Notes under the pieces: model-generated
Seen by the model: only the letters and a program-made list of their open reading frames with translations
What the model was told of the DNA's origin: nothing
The model's database searches: none
Program-made: the position numbers and the translations under genes
Origin: CAZEJS01 sp964512645
GTDB taxonomy: Bacteria > Actinomycetota > Geothermincolia > Fen-727 > Anoxymicrobiaceae
DNA: 53,181 bases
Reading direction: 5' to 3'
Assembly (NCBI GenBank): GCA_964512645.1
Contig: CAZEJS010000021.1
Coordinates: 1-53,181, forward strand
Part shown: in pieces, positions 16,785 to 26,124 of the stretch
Layout of the letters: each line of letters opens with the position of its first letter
Position numbering within the stretch: position 1 is the stretch's first letter

Positions 16785-18106
16785 CCCGGAGGGCGCTCGT
16801 TACCGGCCTCGTCGGGGTCGCGCTGTTGCTCATCGCGACTACCATCAGGTCCGGCTGGCTCTACCTGGTCGCCAGCGTGCTGTTCGCCCTGGTGGTGACG
16901 GGTCTGGTGTCCGGCTGGCTGGCGACAAGGTCGGTGGAGATCGACAGGGACGCGCCGGCGAGGGTTTTCGAGCGCGAACGGTTCGACGTGACCGCGCGGG
17001 TGAGCAACAGGGGACGGATCGGGAGGCGGCTGGTCTCGGTGACCGACCTCCAGTTCCCCGGCGCCGGCGAGCCCGGTCTGGCGGAGAGGGTCCGCCGGAG
17101 GCGCTCCGAGTTCAAGGAGTTCTTGAGGACCGGCAAGGCGCCGGCGGGAGGCCCCCGGACGCCCGGAGAGGGCGGGCGCGCCCTGGTGATCGAGCATCTC
17201 CCGGCCGGGTCCAGCGTCGACGTGCCGTACCACCTGGAGGCGCCGAAGAGAGGGGTCTACCCGCCGGCGGAGATGCGCGTCTCCTCCGGGGGCGTGTTCG
17301 GGAACGCGAGGTTCACGCGACGTTCGCGGGTGGGAGAGCCCCTGGTGGCGTTCCCCGGGATCTACCCGCTGGACTCGTTCAGGTTCGATCCCCGAGCCCG
17401 CGCCTCGAAGGTGGAGCCGGTGGAATGGTCGAGGAAGGGCATCGGGCAGGACTACTACGGGACCAGGGAGTACGTGCGCGGCGACTCCCTGCGCCACATC
17501 CACTGGCCGTCCAGCGCCAGGCAGCGGCGGCTTATCGTCAAGGAGTACGAGCAGGAGCTCAAGCCGTCGGTAGTGCTGGCGCCGGTCCTCTTCCGGCCCC
17601 GGTTCGGCGGTGACTACGACAACAGCCTCGAGGATGGGATGAGGGCGTCGTCGTCGGTGATAAGCCTGCAGGAGTCGATGGGCGGCCTGCCGCTCATGGT
17701 GCTGCCTTCCGGCGACGGCTTCACGGCCGTGGAGTGCTTCACGCTGTACGACTGCCTCGAAGAGCTCGCGCGCTGCGAACCGCTGCCCCACGGGTCCCGG
17801 CCCGAAGAGGCGATCGCCGCCGCGCACGCCGCGGCCCTCGAAGCAATGCGGCCCGGATCGGCGATAGTGACGATCACCAACGGCCCTCCCGACGGCGTCG
17901 CCGCCGCGCTGGAGGCCGGAACGGCCCACGGCGGCACGCTGGTGCTGGTCCTCGATGATTCGTACGCCCCGGGCTGGAACGACGAGTGGCTCGACGAGGC
18001 GCCGTGGCTCGCCGGCTTCACGGGGCTTGACCTGGAGGTCTACGCGGTGACCCCGTCCAGGGGGATAACGAGGTGTTTGAGCGAACCGTTGAATACTACC
18101 GCCTGA
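16781..18106 (+). CDS. DUF58 membrane protein
   Basis: 441 residues: two N-terminal membrane helices (about 6-45), an immunoglobulin-like extracytoplasmic part, then the DUF58/VWA-like core beginning at REYVRGDSLRHIHWPSSARQRRLIVKEYE (read in two parts, about 225-255). The core is the conserved DUF58 motif (R-Y-x-x-G-D-x-x-R-x-I-x-W). Partner of MoxR and the transglutaminase-like protein in the classic trio. Its TTG start overlaps the moxR stop, and its 3' end overlaps the next gene by 34 bp, which is longer than usual. Confidence 0.9.
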
Positions 18107-20295
18107 TAAACCGCCCGGGCGAGGCCGAGGATTCCGTGGCGTTTCGCGCCGCGGTGCTGGCCACGGTCCTGATAAGCGTTGTCGCGGCGGTGAAGTACGG
18201 GGCGGTGGGCGCGGCCACCGGCTCCCTGGTCGTCGCCGGTGTGGTCGCGGGTTCCGTATTTTCTCATTTCACCAGGAAACGGTCGAACCTGCTGATCAAG
18301 ATGGTGCTGAGCGTGCTTCTCCTGGCGGTGTTCGCGGTTTTCTGGACAGACCTCGGCGCTTCGATACACGACCTGAGGTACCCGCTGGTGAGGCTGTTCC
18401 TCTGGCTGCAGGTCCTGCACTCCTTCGACCTCCCGAGCAGGCGCGACCTCGACTTCTCCCTCGTAAGCGCGGCCGTGCTGGTCGCCTTCGCGGGCTCACT
18501 GAGCATCGACAGCGGCTTCCTGTACCTGCTGGTACCTTTCTTCGCCGCGGGCCTGGTGTCGCTGTACCTGGGCCACCGGTCGGCGCTCCAATCGAGCGCG
18601 GACGTTTTCGTGCCATCGAAGAAGCGCCCGGGAAGCTCGGTCGCGCTTGCCGTGGTGGTGCTCGTTCCGATTTCCGTAGGCCTGTTCATGCTCCTCCCCC
18701 GGCTGCCGGGCTTCAACAGCTACTATCTGCCGATGTCCGGCTCCGGCGGCACGCCGGCGGCTTTCGGGCCCCTGATACGAAACCCCGGATACGAGGCCGT
18801 AACCAGGTTCCCCTCCGAGCCGCTCCCGTACAACCAGGACGCCTATTTCGGCTTCAGCAGCTTCCTGGACCTCAGGATGCGAGGGGTGCCCGTTGACAGG
18901 GTCGTCATGAAGGTGCGCTCGGAAAGGCCGCAGTACTGGCGCGCCGCGGCGTTCGACAGGTTCAGGGGAAACGGCTGGGAGAACTCAGAGGAGGTCAGGG
19001 AGGAACTTGCATCGAGCAGCCTGCCGCTCACGATATCGTACCCGGGGGAACTGTCCAGGTACAGCACCCGGGAGCTCGTGCAGACGTTCTTCATCGAGAG
19101 GAAGCTCCCCAATACGGTGTTCGCGGCGTACGTTCCCAGGGACCTGTATTTCCCCACAACGGTGGTGAAGGTCGATTCGATGATGTCCGTCCTGGTGCCG
19201 GTCACGCTCGACCCGGGACTGATCTACACAGTGGTCTCGGAGGTGAGCGAGGTGACCCCGGCCATGCTCGACTACTCCTACGGGAGGTATCCGGCAAGCA
19301 TGACCGAACGATACTGCCAGCTCCCTGAGATGTCACCTGCCGTGGGCGAGCTGGCCCGGAGCATCACCGGGGACAGTCACACCGCGTACCGGAAGGTCCG
19401 GGCGATCTGCGACTACCTGCGGGGCGCGTACCCGTACGACCTCGGGGTAGGAAAACAGGGCAGGGACGAGAACACCGTCGAGTTCTTCCTCTTCAAGGCC
19501 AGGAGGGGGTACTGCGAGCATTTCGCCACCGCCATGGCGGTGCTCTGCAGGACACTGGAAATACCGGCGCGGGTAGCGGTCGGATACGATATCGGCGAGT
19601 ACAACTCCCTGACCGGCTATTACGAGGTGAACGCCCGCGACGCCCACGCGTGGACGGAGGTCTACCTGCCGCCGTACGGCTGGATCCAGTTCGACCCTAC
19701 GCCGGGCTGGGGCGACCCGCACAGCATGCCCGCGCGCGATTCCACCTGGTCGGGACTGTCCCTGCTGACGAACATCGGCAGGGTGCTCGGGAAAGTGGTC
19801 CCCGCCTCGTGGGGCCGGGCCTTGAAATCGGCCTGGCTGGCAACCGGCAGGGCATTCGGGGCGGTGGCGTCAGAGGTGTCGTCTTTCGTCAGGCGTTGGT
19901 GGTCCTGGCTCGCGGCCGCGGCGCTGCTCTCCGCCGCGGCGCTGCTGTCCCGGCGCCTCCTGCGCCGCCGTACGCGCCGCCCGCCGCCGGCTCCGTCGGA
20001 ACCGGGTCCGGCGGAAAGGGCCGCGCTCGCGTTCGAGAGGATGGCGCGGGCCCTGGCCGCGGTTGGGATCTCCCGGCCGCCATCCGTCACGGCAGTCGAG
20101 TTCGCCCGGACCGCTGACGCGGCGCTCTCGTCGGAGGCGGCAGGCAGGGCCGCCGCCATCTTCAACGCGGCGCGCTTCGCTGCGCGGGTGGACCCCGTCA
20201 CCCTGGACGAACTGGACAGCGCCGTAAGCGCGGTGGTCGAGGAGGTAGCGCGAAAGAAAAACCCCGGGTCCCGTCACGGGGACCCGGGGCCCTAG
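18073..20295 (+). CDS. TgpA-like membrane transglutaminase with DUF4129
   Basis: 740 residues. A cluster of N-terminal membrane helices (about 15-205) precedes an extracytoplasmic domain and a transglutaminase-like core: Cys in RRGYCEHFATAMAVLC, His in NARDAHAWTEVYLP and Asp in IQFDPTPGW, so the triad is intact. One more membrane helix (about 610-635) follows, then a C-terminal DUF4129 region (AERAALAFERMARAL...). Third member of the MoxR/DUF58/TgpA envelope cluster. GTG start at 18073, inside the 3' end of the DUF58 gene. Its last codons also encode, on the other strand, an intrinsic terminator for the convergent thiolase gene. Confidence 0.9.
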   Translation: MFERTVEYYRLINRPGEAEDSVAFRAAVLATVLISVVAAVKYGAVGAATGSLVVAGVVAGSVFSHFTRKRSNLLIKMVLSVLLLAVFAVFWTDLGASIHDLRYPLVRLFLWLQVLHSFDLPSRRDLDFSLVSAAVLVAFAGSLSIDSGFLYLLVPFFAAGLVSLYLGHRSALQSSADVFVPSKKRPGSSVALAVVVLVPISVGLFMLLPRLPGFNSYYLPMSGSGGTPAAFGPLIRNPGYEAVTRFPSEPLPYNQDAYFGFSSFLDLRMRGVPVDRVVMKVRSERPQYWRAAAFDRFRGNGWENSEEVREELASSSLPLTISYPGELSRYSTRELVQTFFIERKLPNTVFAAYVPRDLYFPTTVVKVDSMMSVLVPVTLDPGLIYTVVSEVSEVTPAMLDYSYGRYPASMTERYCQLPEMSPAVGELARSITGDSHTAYRKVRAICDYLRGAYPYDLGVGKQGRDENTVEFFLFKARRGYCEHFATAMAVLCRTLEIPARVAVGYDIGEYNSLTGYYEVNARDAHAWTEVYLPPYGWIQFDPTPGWGDPHSMPARDSTWSGLSLLTNIGRVLGKVVPASWGRALKSAWLATGRAFGAVASEVSSFVRRWWSWLAAAALLSAAALLSRRLLRRRTRRPPPAPSEPGPAERAALAFERMARALAAVGISRPPSVTAVEFARTADAALSSEAAGRAAAIFNAARFAARVDPVTLDELDSAVSAVVEEVARKKNPGSRHGDPGP
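20253..20289 (-). terminator. Terminator of the thiolase gene, inside the tgpA 3' end
   Basis: CCCCGGGTCCC (20262-20272) pairs with GGGACCCGGGG (20279-20289), an 11-bp perfect stem. Read on the minus strand it is followed by TTTTTCTTT (complement of 20261-20253). It begins 14 nt after the thiolase stop codon and lies wholly within the last codons of the convergent tgpA-like gene. Confidence 0.85.
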
Positions 20296-20302
20296 CGTAC
20301 CG

Positions 20303-21487
<1,185 letters not shown>

Positions 21488-21556
21488 GCTCCTTCCATTG
21501 ACGCGCTCGCGGCGAGCGCCCTTGCAGGCCGGTGGGACCCGCCAGGAGGCGGGCGC

Positions 21557-21579
21557 CGGACTCGGTGAATGCGAGTCCG
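21557..21579. promoter_or_regulatory. Perfect inverted repeat in the thiolase leader
   Basis: CGGACTCG (21557-21564), 7-bp spacer, CGAGTCCG (21572-21579). It sits about 5-27 bp downstream of the -10 box on the minus strand, a typical position for a repressor operator (TetR or FadR type), though it could also be an RNA hairpin. Confidence 0.5.
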
Positions 21580-21583
21580 CAGT

Positions 21584-21612
21584 ATTCTAACCTTGACGGG
21601 GGGCTCGTTCAA
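21584..21612 (-). promoter_or_regulatory. Promoter of the thiolase gene
   Basis: -35 TTGAAC (21612-21607), 17-bp spacer, -10 TAGAAT (21589-21584). Leader of about 90 nt. Confidence 0.7.
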
Positions 21613-21625
21613 TCGATCGCAGGGC

Positions 21626-21653
21626 AAAAAAAAGCGGCGCCCGGGGGCGCCGC
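21626..21653 (-). terminator. Intrinsic terminator of veg
   Basis: On the minus strand, GCGGCGCC pairs with GGCGCCGC around a short loop (21653-21634), followed by eight T residues (complement of 21633-21626). It begins 12 nt after the veg stop. Confidence 0.9.
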
Positions 21654-21664
21654 GGGAGGAGGAC

Positions 21665-21964
21665 TCAGCAGTTCAGCCAGCCGAAGAGACCCTCTTCGGA
21701 GTCAGGCCTGGAGAGCTCCACCGTACGGGTGATGATGTCGGCGTAGGTGTAGGAGACCCGCTGGCTCGGCGCCGCCTTGGTTTCGACCCTGACGACGAAG
21801 ACGTGGGGGTACGTCTCTTCGAGCACGGCCATGTTCTCGACCACGATCTTGCGGCCTTTGTTGGCGCGCACCTTGAGCTTTTCGCCGAGGCATTCGTTGA
21901 GGTCGTCGCGGATCCGCTGCATCACGTTCACTTCGAGGGGTTCGGTATTCCTCAAGACTCCCAC
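21665..21964 (-). CDS. veg: Veg family protein
   Basis: 99 residues. The core KVRANKGRKIVVENMAVL, ETYPHVFVVRVE and RVSYTYADIITRTVEL match the Veg family, known in Bacillus as a small, highly expressed vegetative protein that influences biofilm matrix genes. GTG at 21964 is the listed start; TTG at 21955 is better spaced from AAGGTGG and is an alternative. Residues 85-99 extend beyond the usual Veg length with a Trp- and Cys-containing tail. It is monocistronic: consensus promoter upstream and a strong terminator downstream. Confidence 0.88.
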   Translation of the reverse strand: MGVLRNTEPLEVNVMQRIRDDLNECLGEKLKVRANKGRKIVVENMAVLEETYPHVFVVRVETKAAPSQRVSYTYADIITRTVELSRPDSEEGLFGWLNC

Positions 21965-21996
21965 CTTTCAGGCTGAAGATACAAGAAAGCTTTCCT

Positions 21997-22025
21997 ATTA
22001 TATACAAATTGGTAAAAACTGTCAA
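21997..22025 (-). promoter_or_regulatory. Perfect consensus sigma-70 promoter of veg
   Basis: -35 TTGACA (22025-22020), 17-bp spacer that is AT-rich, -10 TATAAT (22002-21997). All twelve hexamer bases and the spacing match consensus. Predicted leader of about 25 nt. Confidence 0.9.
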
Positions 22026-22149
22026 CCGTCTGGTAACAAGAACTGCATAAATCTTGCGCGGCCGTTTCAGGGCCGTACGTCAGGCGGTGCGGACAGGTCT
22101 TCGAGCGGGAGCCGGTCGCCGTCGCGGGAGAAACTCCGGAAAAGCGGTG

Positions 22150-23028
22150 TCAGGGAGCCCCGCCGGGCCCGGGAGGGCGGACCTCGGCGCCGCAGTTAGT
22201 GCAGAACCTGGCCCCCGGGGCCAGCGGTGAACCGCATTGAGTGCAGAACTCCTGACCTGTGGCGGCCGCAGGAGCGTCCGGTGGGACGTCGACGCGCGGC
22301 GGGACCTGAGTCAGCGGCGGCACCGGCGCGGACACCAAGGGCTTTCTTGCGGCTACGAACGCCAGGAGCGCCCCGAAGACGAGCGTCAGAAGGCCGAAAA
22401 CCACGGACAGCGCGACCTTCTGCTCGCTCCATAATCCGTACAGCGTCCTGGCCGGGGGCATCCGATACTTGATGGCCTTGTCGCCGCCGTCGTAGGTGAT
22501 CCCCGAGGCGCGGGGCGGCAGGATGACCTCGGTGGTCGTCTTGAAGACCTGGTCGGAGAAGAGGGTGAACTCGCTGTTCACCGTGTAGGTCTCCTCGAAG
22601 GTCAGCTTGTTGCCGGCGGTCGACTTCGGTTTCGAATCGAAGCCCCCGTAGAAGACGAATTCGCCCCTGGTGTTGTAAGCCATGCCGGGCTTGTCGTAAG
22701 TGATCACCACCGAGTGGGTCGAGTCATCGAGATCGGTGCGGAAATCGATCAGCTCTCCCTTGTCGTCCTCGTCGTTGAACCGCCGTGTCAGGAAACCGCG
22801 CTTCTTGCGTTCGACTTTCTTGATCACCGCGTAGTCGTCCCTGGAGTATTTGATGGTGTCGACGACGCGCCCGTCGCCGACATCGTTCAACGCCACCTGG
22901 TAGGTTTCGTGCACCGTGGGCTTCTCGCCGGCGGCCCGGGAGGCGCCCGGCGGCAGGACGGCCAGAAGCGCCAGTGCGGCCAGAAGCGCCAGAGCCAGGG
23001 CGGGCAGGACGACCTTCGCTCTCACCAT
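22150..23028 (-). CDS. Membrane protein: ectodomain, TM helix, cytoplasmic zinc ribbon
   Basis: 292 residues of unknown function. Signal-anchor or signal peptide (MVRAKVVLPALALALLAALA..., 1-32), an extracytoplasmic beta-rich domain (about 35-200) rich in charged residues, a membrane helix (SVVFGLLTLVFGALLAFVAA, about 208-228), a Pro-rich linker and a C-terminal double-CxxC zinc ribbon (CTQCG ... CTNCG). The ATG at 23028 overlaps the stop of the upstream transglutaminase-like gene (ATGGTGA), with GGGGGTGAT before it, so the two are translationally coupled. It may pass an envelope signal to a cytoplasmic partner through the zinc ribbon; this is inference. Confidence 0.7.
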   Translation of the reverse strand: MVRAKVVLPALALALLAALALLAVLPPGASRAAGEKPTVHETYQVALNDVGDGRVVDTIKYSRDDYAVIKKVERKKRGFLTRRFNDEDDKGELIDFRTDLDDSTHSVVITYDKPGMAYNTRGEFVFYGGFDSKPKSTAGNKLTFEETYTVNSEFTLFSDQVFKTTTEVILPPRASGITYDGGDKAIKYRMPPARTLYGLWSEQKVALSVVFGLLTLVFGALLAFVAARKPLVSAPVPPLTQVPPRVDVPPDAPAAATGQEFCTQCGSPLAPGARFCTNCGAEVRPPGPGGAP

Positions 23029-24128
23029 GACGGTATCACCCCCGCCTTCCACCAGTACTCGGGATTGATGTATATGATGGCGCCGTCGTTTTCCGCGTCT
23101 TCCAGCTCTTTCCCGGCGATCTTTATGCACTCGCTCGCCAGGACCTCCGGCGAGACCGAGTCACCGAACTTGTCCAGCGCGTATTCCTTGTCGATGAAAG
23201 TGGATTCTATTGCGTAGAGGTCCCCGCTCTCCGGCAGCTCCACCACGGGTATCGCGTGCCCGGGTATCAGGGCCACGTAGGACTTGATGCCCACCGCCTC
23301 CATCAGCGCGCTCATGCATATCGCCAGGTCGAGGCAGGTGCCCGACGCCCGCTCGATCGTCTCCCTCGGGTACTGGACGTACTGCGAGGCGCCGCCGGTC
23401 CAGAACCCCGCGGGTTCCATGATGTACTTGACGCCCAGGTTGCGGAGGCTGTAGAAGGCGCTCCCGAAAGCCTGGAGGGCGTCGTCGTCGCTCGCGCGGG
23501 TTTCGAGGCCGCCGGCGACGGTGTTGGCGAACGACTTCGTGACCTCCTCGTTGGGGGTGATGAAGGCGGCGACGAACCGGTAGTTGTCGAACCTGTCGGT
23601 GAAAGTGACGATGTCTTTTTCCTTGAGGCTGGTGAAAACGAAGTCGTTCCTGCCCAGGAGGAATATCTTCTCCGCGATCTCCTTCGGCTTGTCGAGGCCC
23701 GCGTACTCGTATTTCACGGTGAGTTCCGCGGGCGTCTTGGTGGTAATCTGCTGGACCTTTTCGGGATCCAGGGGTGGCCAGCAGTAGTCCCTGACCGTTT
23801 GCCCGGGGCGTATCTCCTCGTACGTCTCCCCGGAGTTCCAACCCGTCAGGTCTCCCAGCCGGTAGGAGATCCGGAAATCTCTCACCGGGATCTTGCCGGT
23901 GTTCTTGATGATGGTCTTGGCGACCCACATGTCCTGCGAGTTGTCACCGTAGATCTTGTACGCGGCGGTGATTATCTCGCTCCGCGTCAGCAGCCGGACG
24001 TCGAGTTTCACCTTCGCGGGGTCGTAGGCTGTGCCCGGGCGGGTTACGGCGAAGAGGAAGACGGCGGCAGATGCGACCGTCAGCACGGACAACAGCACGA
24101 GCAGGTGGAACCTGGACTTTTTCCCCAT
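23022..24128 (-). CDS. Membrane-anchored transglutaminase-like protein
   Basis: 368 residues. N-terminal membrane anchor (7-28), an extracytoplasmic Ig-like part with WVAKTIIKNTGK and EEIRPGQTVRDYC, and a transglutaminase-like/papain-fold domain (about 185-345) with Cys in ASGTCLDLAICMSALMEAVGI, His in IPGHAIPVVE and an acidic residue in LYAIESTFI. This arrangement resembles Cys-protease-like modules that act on surface proteins. GAAAGGA precedes the ATG. It is coupled to the zinc-ribbon membrane protein by overlapping codons and may also be cotranscribed with genes further upstream. Confidence 0.8.
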   Translation of the reverse strand: MGKKSRFHLLVLLSVLTVASAAVFLFAVTRPGTAYDPAKVKLDVRLLTRSEIITAAYKIYGDNSQDMWVAKTIIKNTGKIPVRDFRISYRLGDLTGWNSGETYEEIRPGQTVRDYCWPPLDPEKVQQITTKTPAELTVKYEYAGLDKPKEIAEKIFLLGRNDFVFTSLKEKDIVTFTDRFDNYRFVAAFITPNEEVTKSFANTVAGGLETRASDDDALQAFGSAFYSLRNLGVKYIMEPAGFWTGGASQYVQYPRETIERASGTCLDLAICMSALMEAVGIKSYVALIPGHAIPVVELPESGDLYAIESTFIDKEYALDKFGDSVSPEVLASECIKIAGKELEDAENDGAIIYINPEYWWKAGVIPSW

Positions 24129-24231
24129 CGCGCTGTCCTTTCACGCGTTAATCCGCGGAACGGGGTCTGGCACCGGCATCGACGATGTTAGCACAGGAGG
24201 ACCCGGCGGGGAATGGTCCGGCCCGGTGAGG

Positions 24232-25188
24232 TTACCAGGCCCTTGAGAGGTACCAGTCGACGGCCTCGGCGACGGTGCTCTCCAGGGGAGCGCTCTCGAG
24301 CGAGAGGTGCTCCCGGGCGCTGGCCGCCGAGTAGCAGAGGTCTGCGCCGGCAAGGCGCAGAAGCGGCGGCCCCGGTGCGCGAACCCCTGGTACGAGCCTG
24401 CGCAGGGTGTTCCGCAAGCGACCCCGGCGGGGCTCCTCGCGGGGGACCGCCCTGCCCGCCCTGGCCTTCTCGGCGAGCCCGGCGAGTTCGGCGAGGGTGA
24501 CGTTCTCGCCCCCCAGTATGTAGGAACGACCGGGCCGCCCACGGCCCAGGGCCCTGACGGCCGCCATGGCGGCGTCGGCGGCCCTCACCACGTTGAGGCT
24601 GCCTGAGGCAACGGGGCCCGGCGAGGAGAAGACCCGCTCCAGGAGGTACCAGCCCGCGCCGCCGGGGAGGTCGCGGCTGCCCATCACCAGGGTCGGGTTG
24701 ACGGTGACGGCGCGCGTGCCGCCGGAATCGCAGTAGCGCCGCACCAGCTCGCCGGCGGCCCTCAACGCCTCCAGGCAGGGCAGGGCCGGCAGGGAATCCT
24801 CCGATGGAGAGCTTTCGTCTCCGGGCTCGGCGGGGGTCCCGGGCCGGAACACCAGGGCGGAGCTGCCGAAGACCAGGTCCTCGACGCCCGACCGCGACAT
24901 TGCCAGAAGCAGGTTCCTGGTTCCCTCGAGGAACGAGCGGGTCGCCATCGGGCCGGCCGAGGCAAGATGCCCGGACTCGAAATGGAACACCGCCGACGCG
25001 CCGTCGAGCGCCTCCAGGCAGGCCTCCGGGTCAGTGGTGCGGCCGGGATGCACGCGCCACCCTGCCGCGGAGCTCCGGGGCGCCAGCTCGCCCGGGAGGA
25101 GGACGTTGACGGTGAACCCCGAGGCAACAAGGGCACGCGCCACGTGATAACCGAGGATGGTGTCGACGCCGGTGAGAAGCACGCTCAA
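24232..25188 (-). CDS. Degenerate NAD-dependent epimerase/dehydratase family protein
   Basis: 318 residues with the overall order of an extended SDR (HpnA-like): an N-terminal Rossmann start, GSSALVF at the serine position, VNPTLVMGSRD and a substrate-binding C-terminal part. However, the nucleotide motif is TGVDTILG instead of TGxxGxxG, and the YxxxK pair is not found: the expected region reads LPCLEALRAAGELV. It is therefore probably not a normal dehydrogenase. TTG start, weak AGGTG upstream. It lies between a zinc-ribbon protein and the transglutaminase-like protein on the same strand. Confidence 0.7.
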   Translation of the reverse strand: MSVLLTGVDTILGYHVARALVASGFTVNVLLPGELAPRSSAAGWRVHPGRTTDPEACLEALDGASAVFHFESGHLASAGPMATRSFLEGTRNLLLAMSRSGVEDLVFGSSALVFRPGTPAEPGDESSPSEDSLPALPCLEALRAAGELVRRYCDSGGTRAVTVNPTLVMGSRDLPGGAGWYLLERVFSSPGPVASGSLNVVRAADAAMAAVRALGRGRPGRSYILGGENVTLAELAGLAEKARAGRAVPREEPRRGRLRNTLRRLVPGVRAPGPPLLRLAGADLCYSAASAREHLSLESAPLESTVAEAVDWYLSRAW

Positions 25189-25236
25189 CGGAGCACACCT
25201 GCCTTCGCGGCCGCCGTTGTCGAAGAGGCGCTCAAC

Positions 25237-25941
25237 TCAGAGCCTGGCCCCGCACTCTCCACAGAACGCGGCTCCCTCTTCCTCTACGGGGGCCCCGCAC
25301 GCGGGGCACCGGGGTCCGGCCGGAGCGGCGGGTTCCACCGGCGAGGAGGGTGGGGGCTCGGGAGACACCGGAGGCGGAGGAGGCGGAGGAGACGGAGGAG
25401 ACACGGGCGCTGAAGCCCCGGCGGGCGGCGGGGGAGGCGCGACAGGCGAGGCAGGCGAACCCGGCGGAGGAGGCGTTGGAGCAGTGGAGGCAGGTTCCAG
25501 GGAAGCTCCGCACGTGCCGCAAAAGAGCGCCCCCGGGGCCACGGGAGCGCCGCAGCTCGGGCACGCGGCGACGGCGGGCAGTGGCGGAGCCGCACCGGGG
25601 ACCGGAGCCCCGCAGCTCCCGCAGAACTTCAGGCCGGCCGTCAGGCCGGCACCGCAGGAGGCGCAGGTGCCCACGAATGCGCCGGCGGCCTTCATCTGCT
25701 GGACGGCCGCCTGGAGGCGCGCGATGTCGGCGCCGGCCCGCTCGATCTCCTCGTCGATGGCGCGGATGCGGCCGCACGATTCCACCAGTCCCGGGTCCGT
25801 CAGGCGCCCGTCCAGGAAAGACCGGTACGCGGCGCGCCCGAGGTCGGGGAACGACCTCTCCTTGTCTTTCTGGAGGGTTTTTACCCTGGCCTTGAGCCTG
25901 TTTATCTCCCTCTGCGGCTTGGGACCTTGATCGGCTGCCAT
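25237..25941 (-). CDS. Zinc-ribbon protein with N-terminal coiled coil
   Basis: 234 residues: an N-terminal coiled coil (about 8-95), then three double-CxxC zinc-ribbon units (CASCG ... CGSCG; CPSCG ... CGTCG; CPACG ... CGECG), with a Pro/Ser/Ala-rich linker of about 60 residues before the last. Such multi-ribbon proteins are scaffolds of unknown target. The ATG at 25941 follows GGAGGAGAACC. It ends 48 nt before the degenerate epimerase gene. The ribbons resemble the one at the C-terminus of the membrane protein at 22150-23028. Confidence 0.75.
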   Translation of the reverse strand: MAADQGPKPQREINRLKARVKTLQKDKERSFPDLGRAAYRSFLDGRLTDPGLVESCGRIRAIDEEIERAGADIARLQAAVQQMKAAGAFVGTCASCGAGLTAGLKFCGSCGAPVPGAAPPLPAVAACPSCGAPVAPGALFCGTCGASLEPASTAPTPPPPGSPASPVAPPPPPAGASAPVSPPSPPPPPPPVSPEPPPSSPVEPAAPAGPRCPACGAPVEEEGAAFCGECGARL

Positions 25942-26087
25942 GGTTCTCCTCCGGGGTCTCCGTTCGGCCTCGCTGCCGTCCCATTCTAGCATTTCTCCAC
26001 GCGGGTGATTTCGCCCGCGCCGCCACGCGCATGCGGAGGGTGCCGGCGCCGCGGATACCGCCGGAGGGAGCGGCGGACGGGACTGGT

Positions 26088-26096
26088 TGATATAAT
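26088..26096 (+). promoter_or_regulatory. Extended -10 promoter of the LytTR gene
   Basis: TGATATAAT: extended -10 TGn followed by a perfect TATAAT (26091-26096). No -35 match at 17 bp, as is common for extended -10 promoters. Confidence 0.55.
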
Positions 26097-26124
26097 CGGG
26101 AAGAACGCTCGAGGTGGTGAAGAC

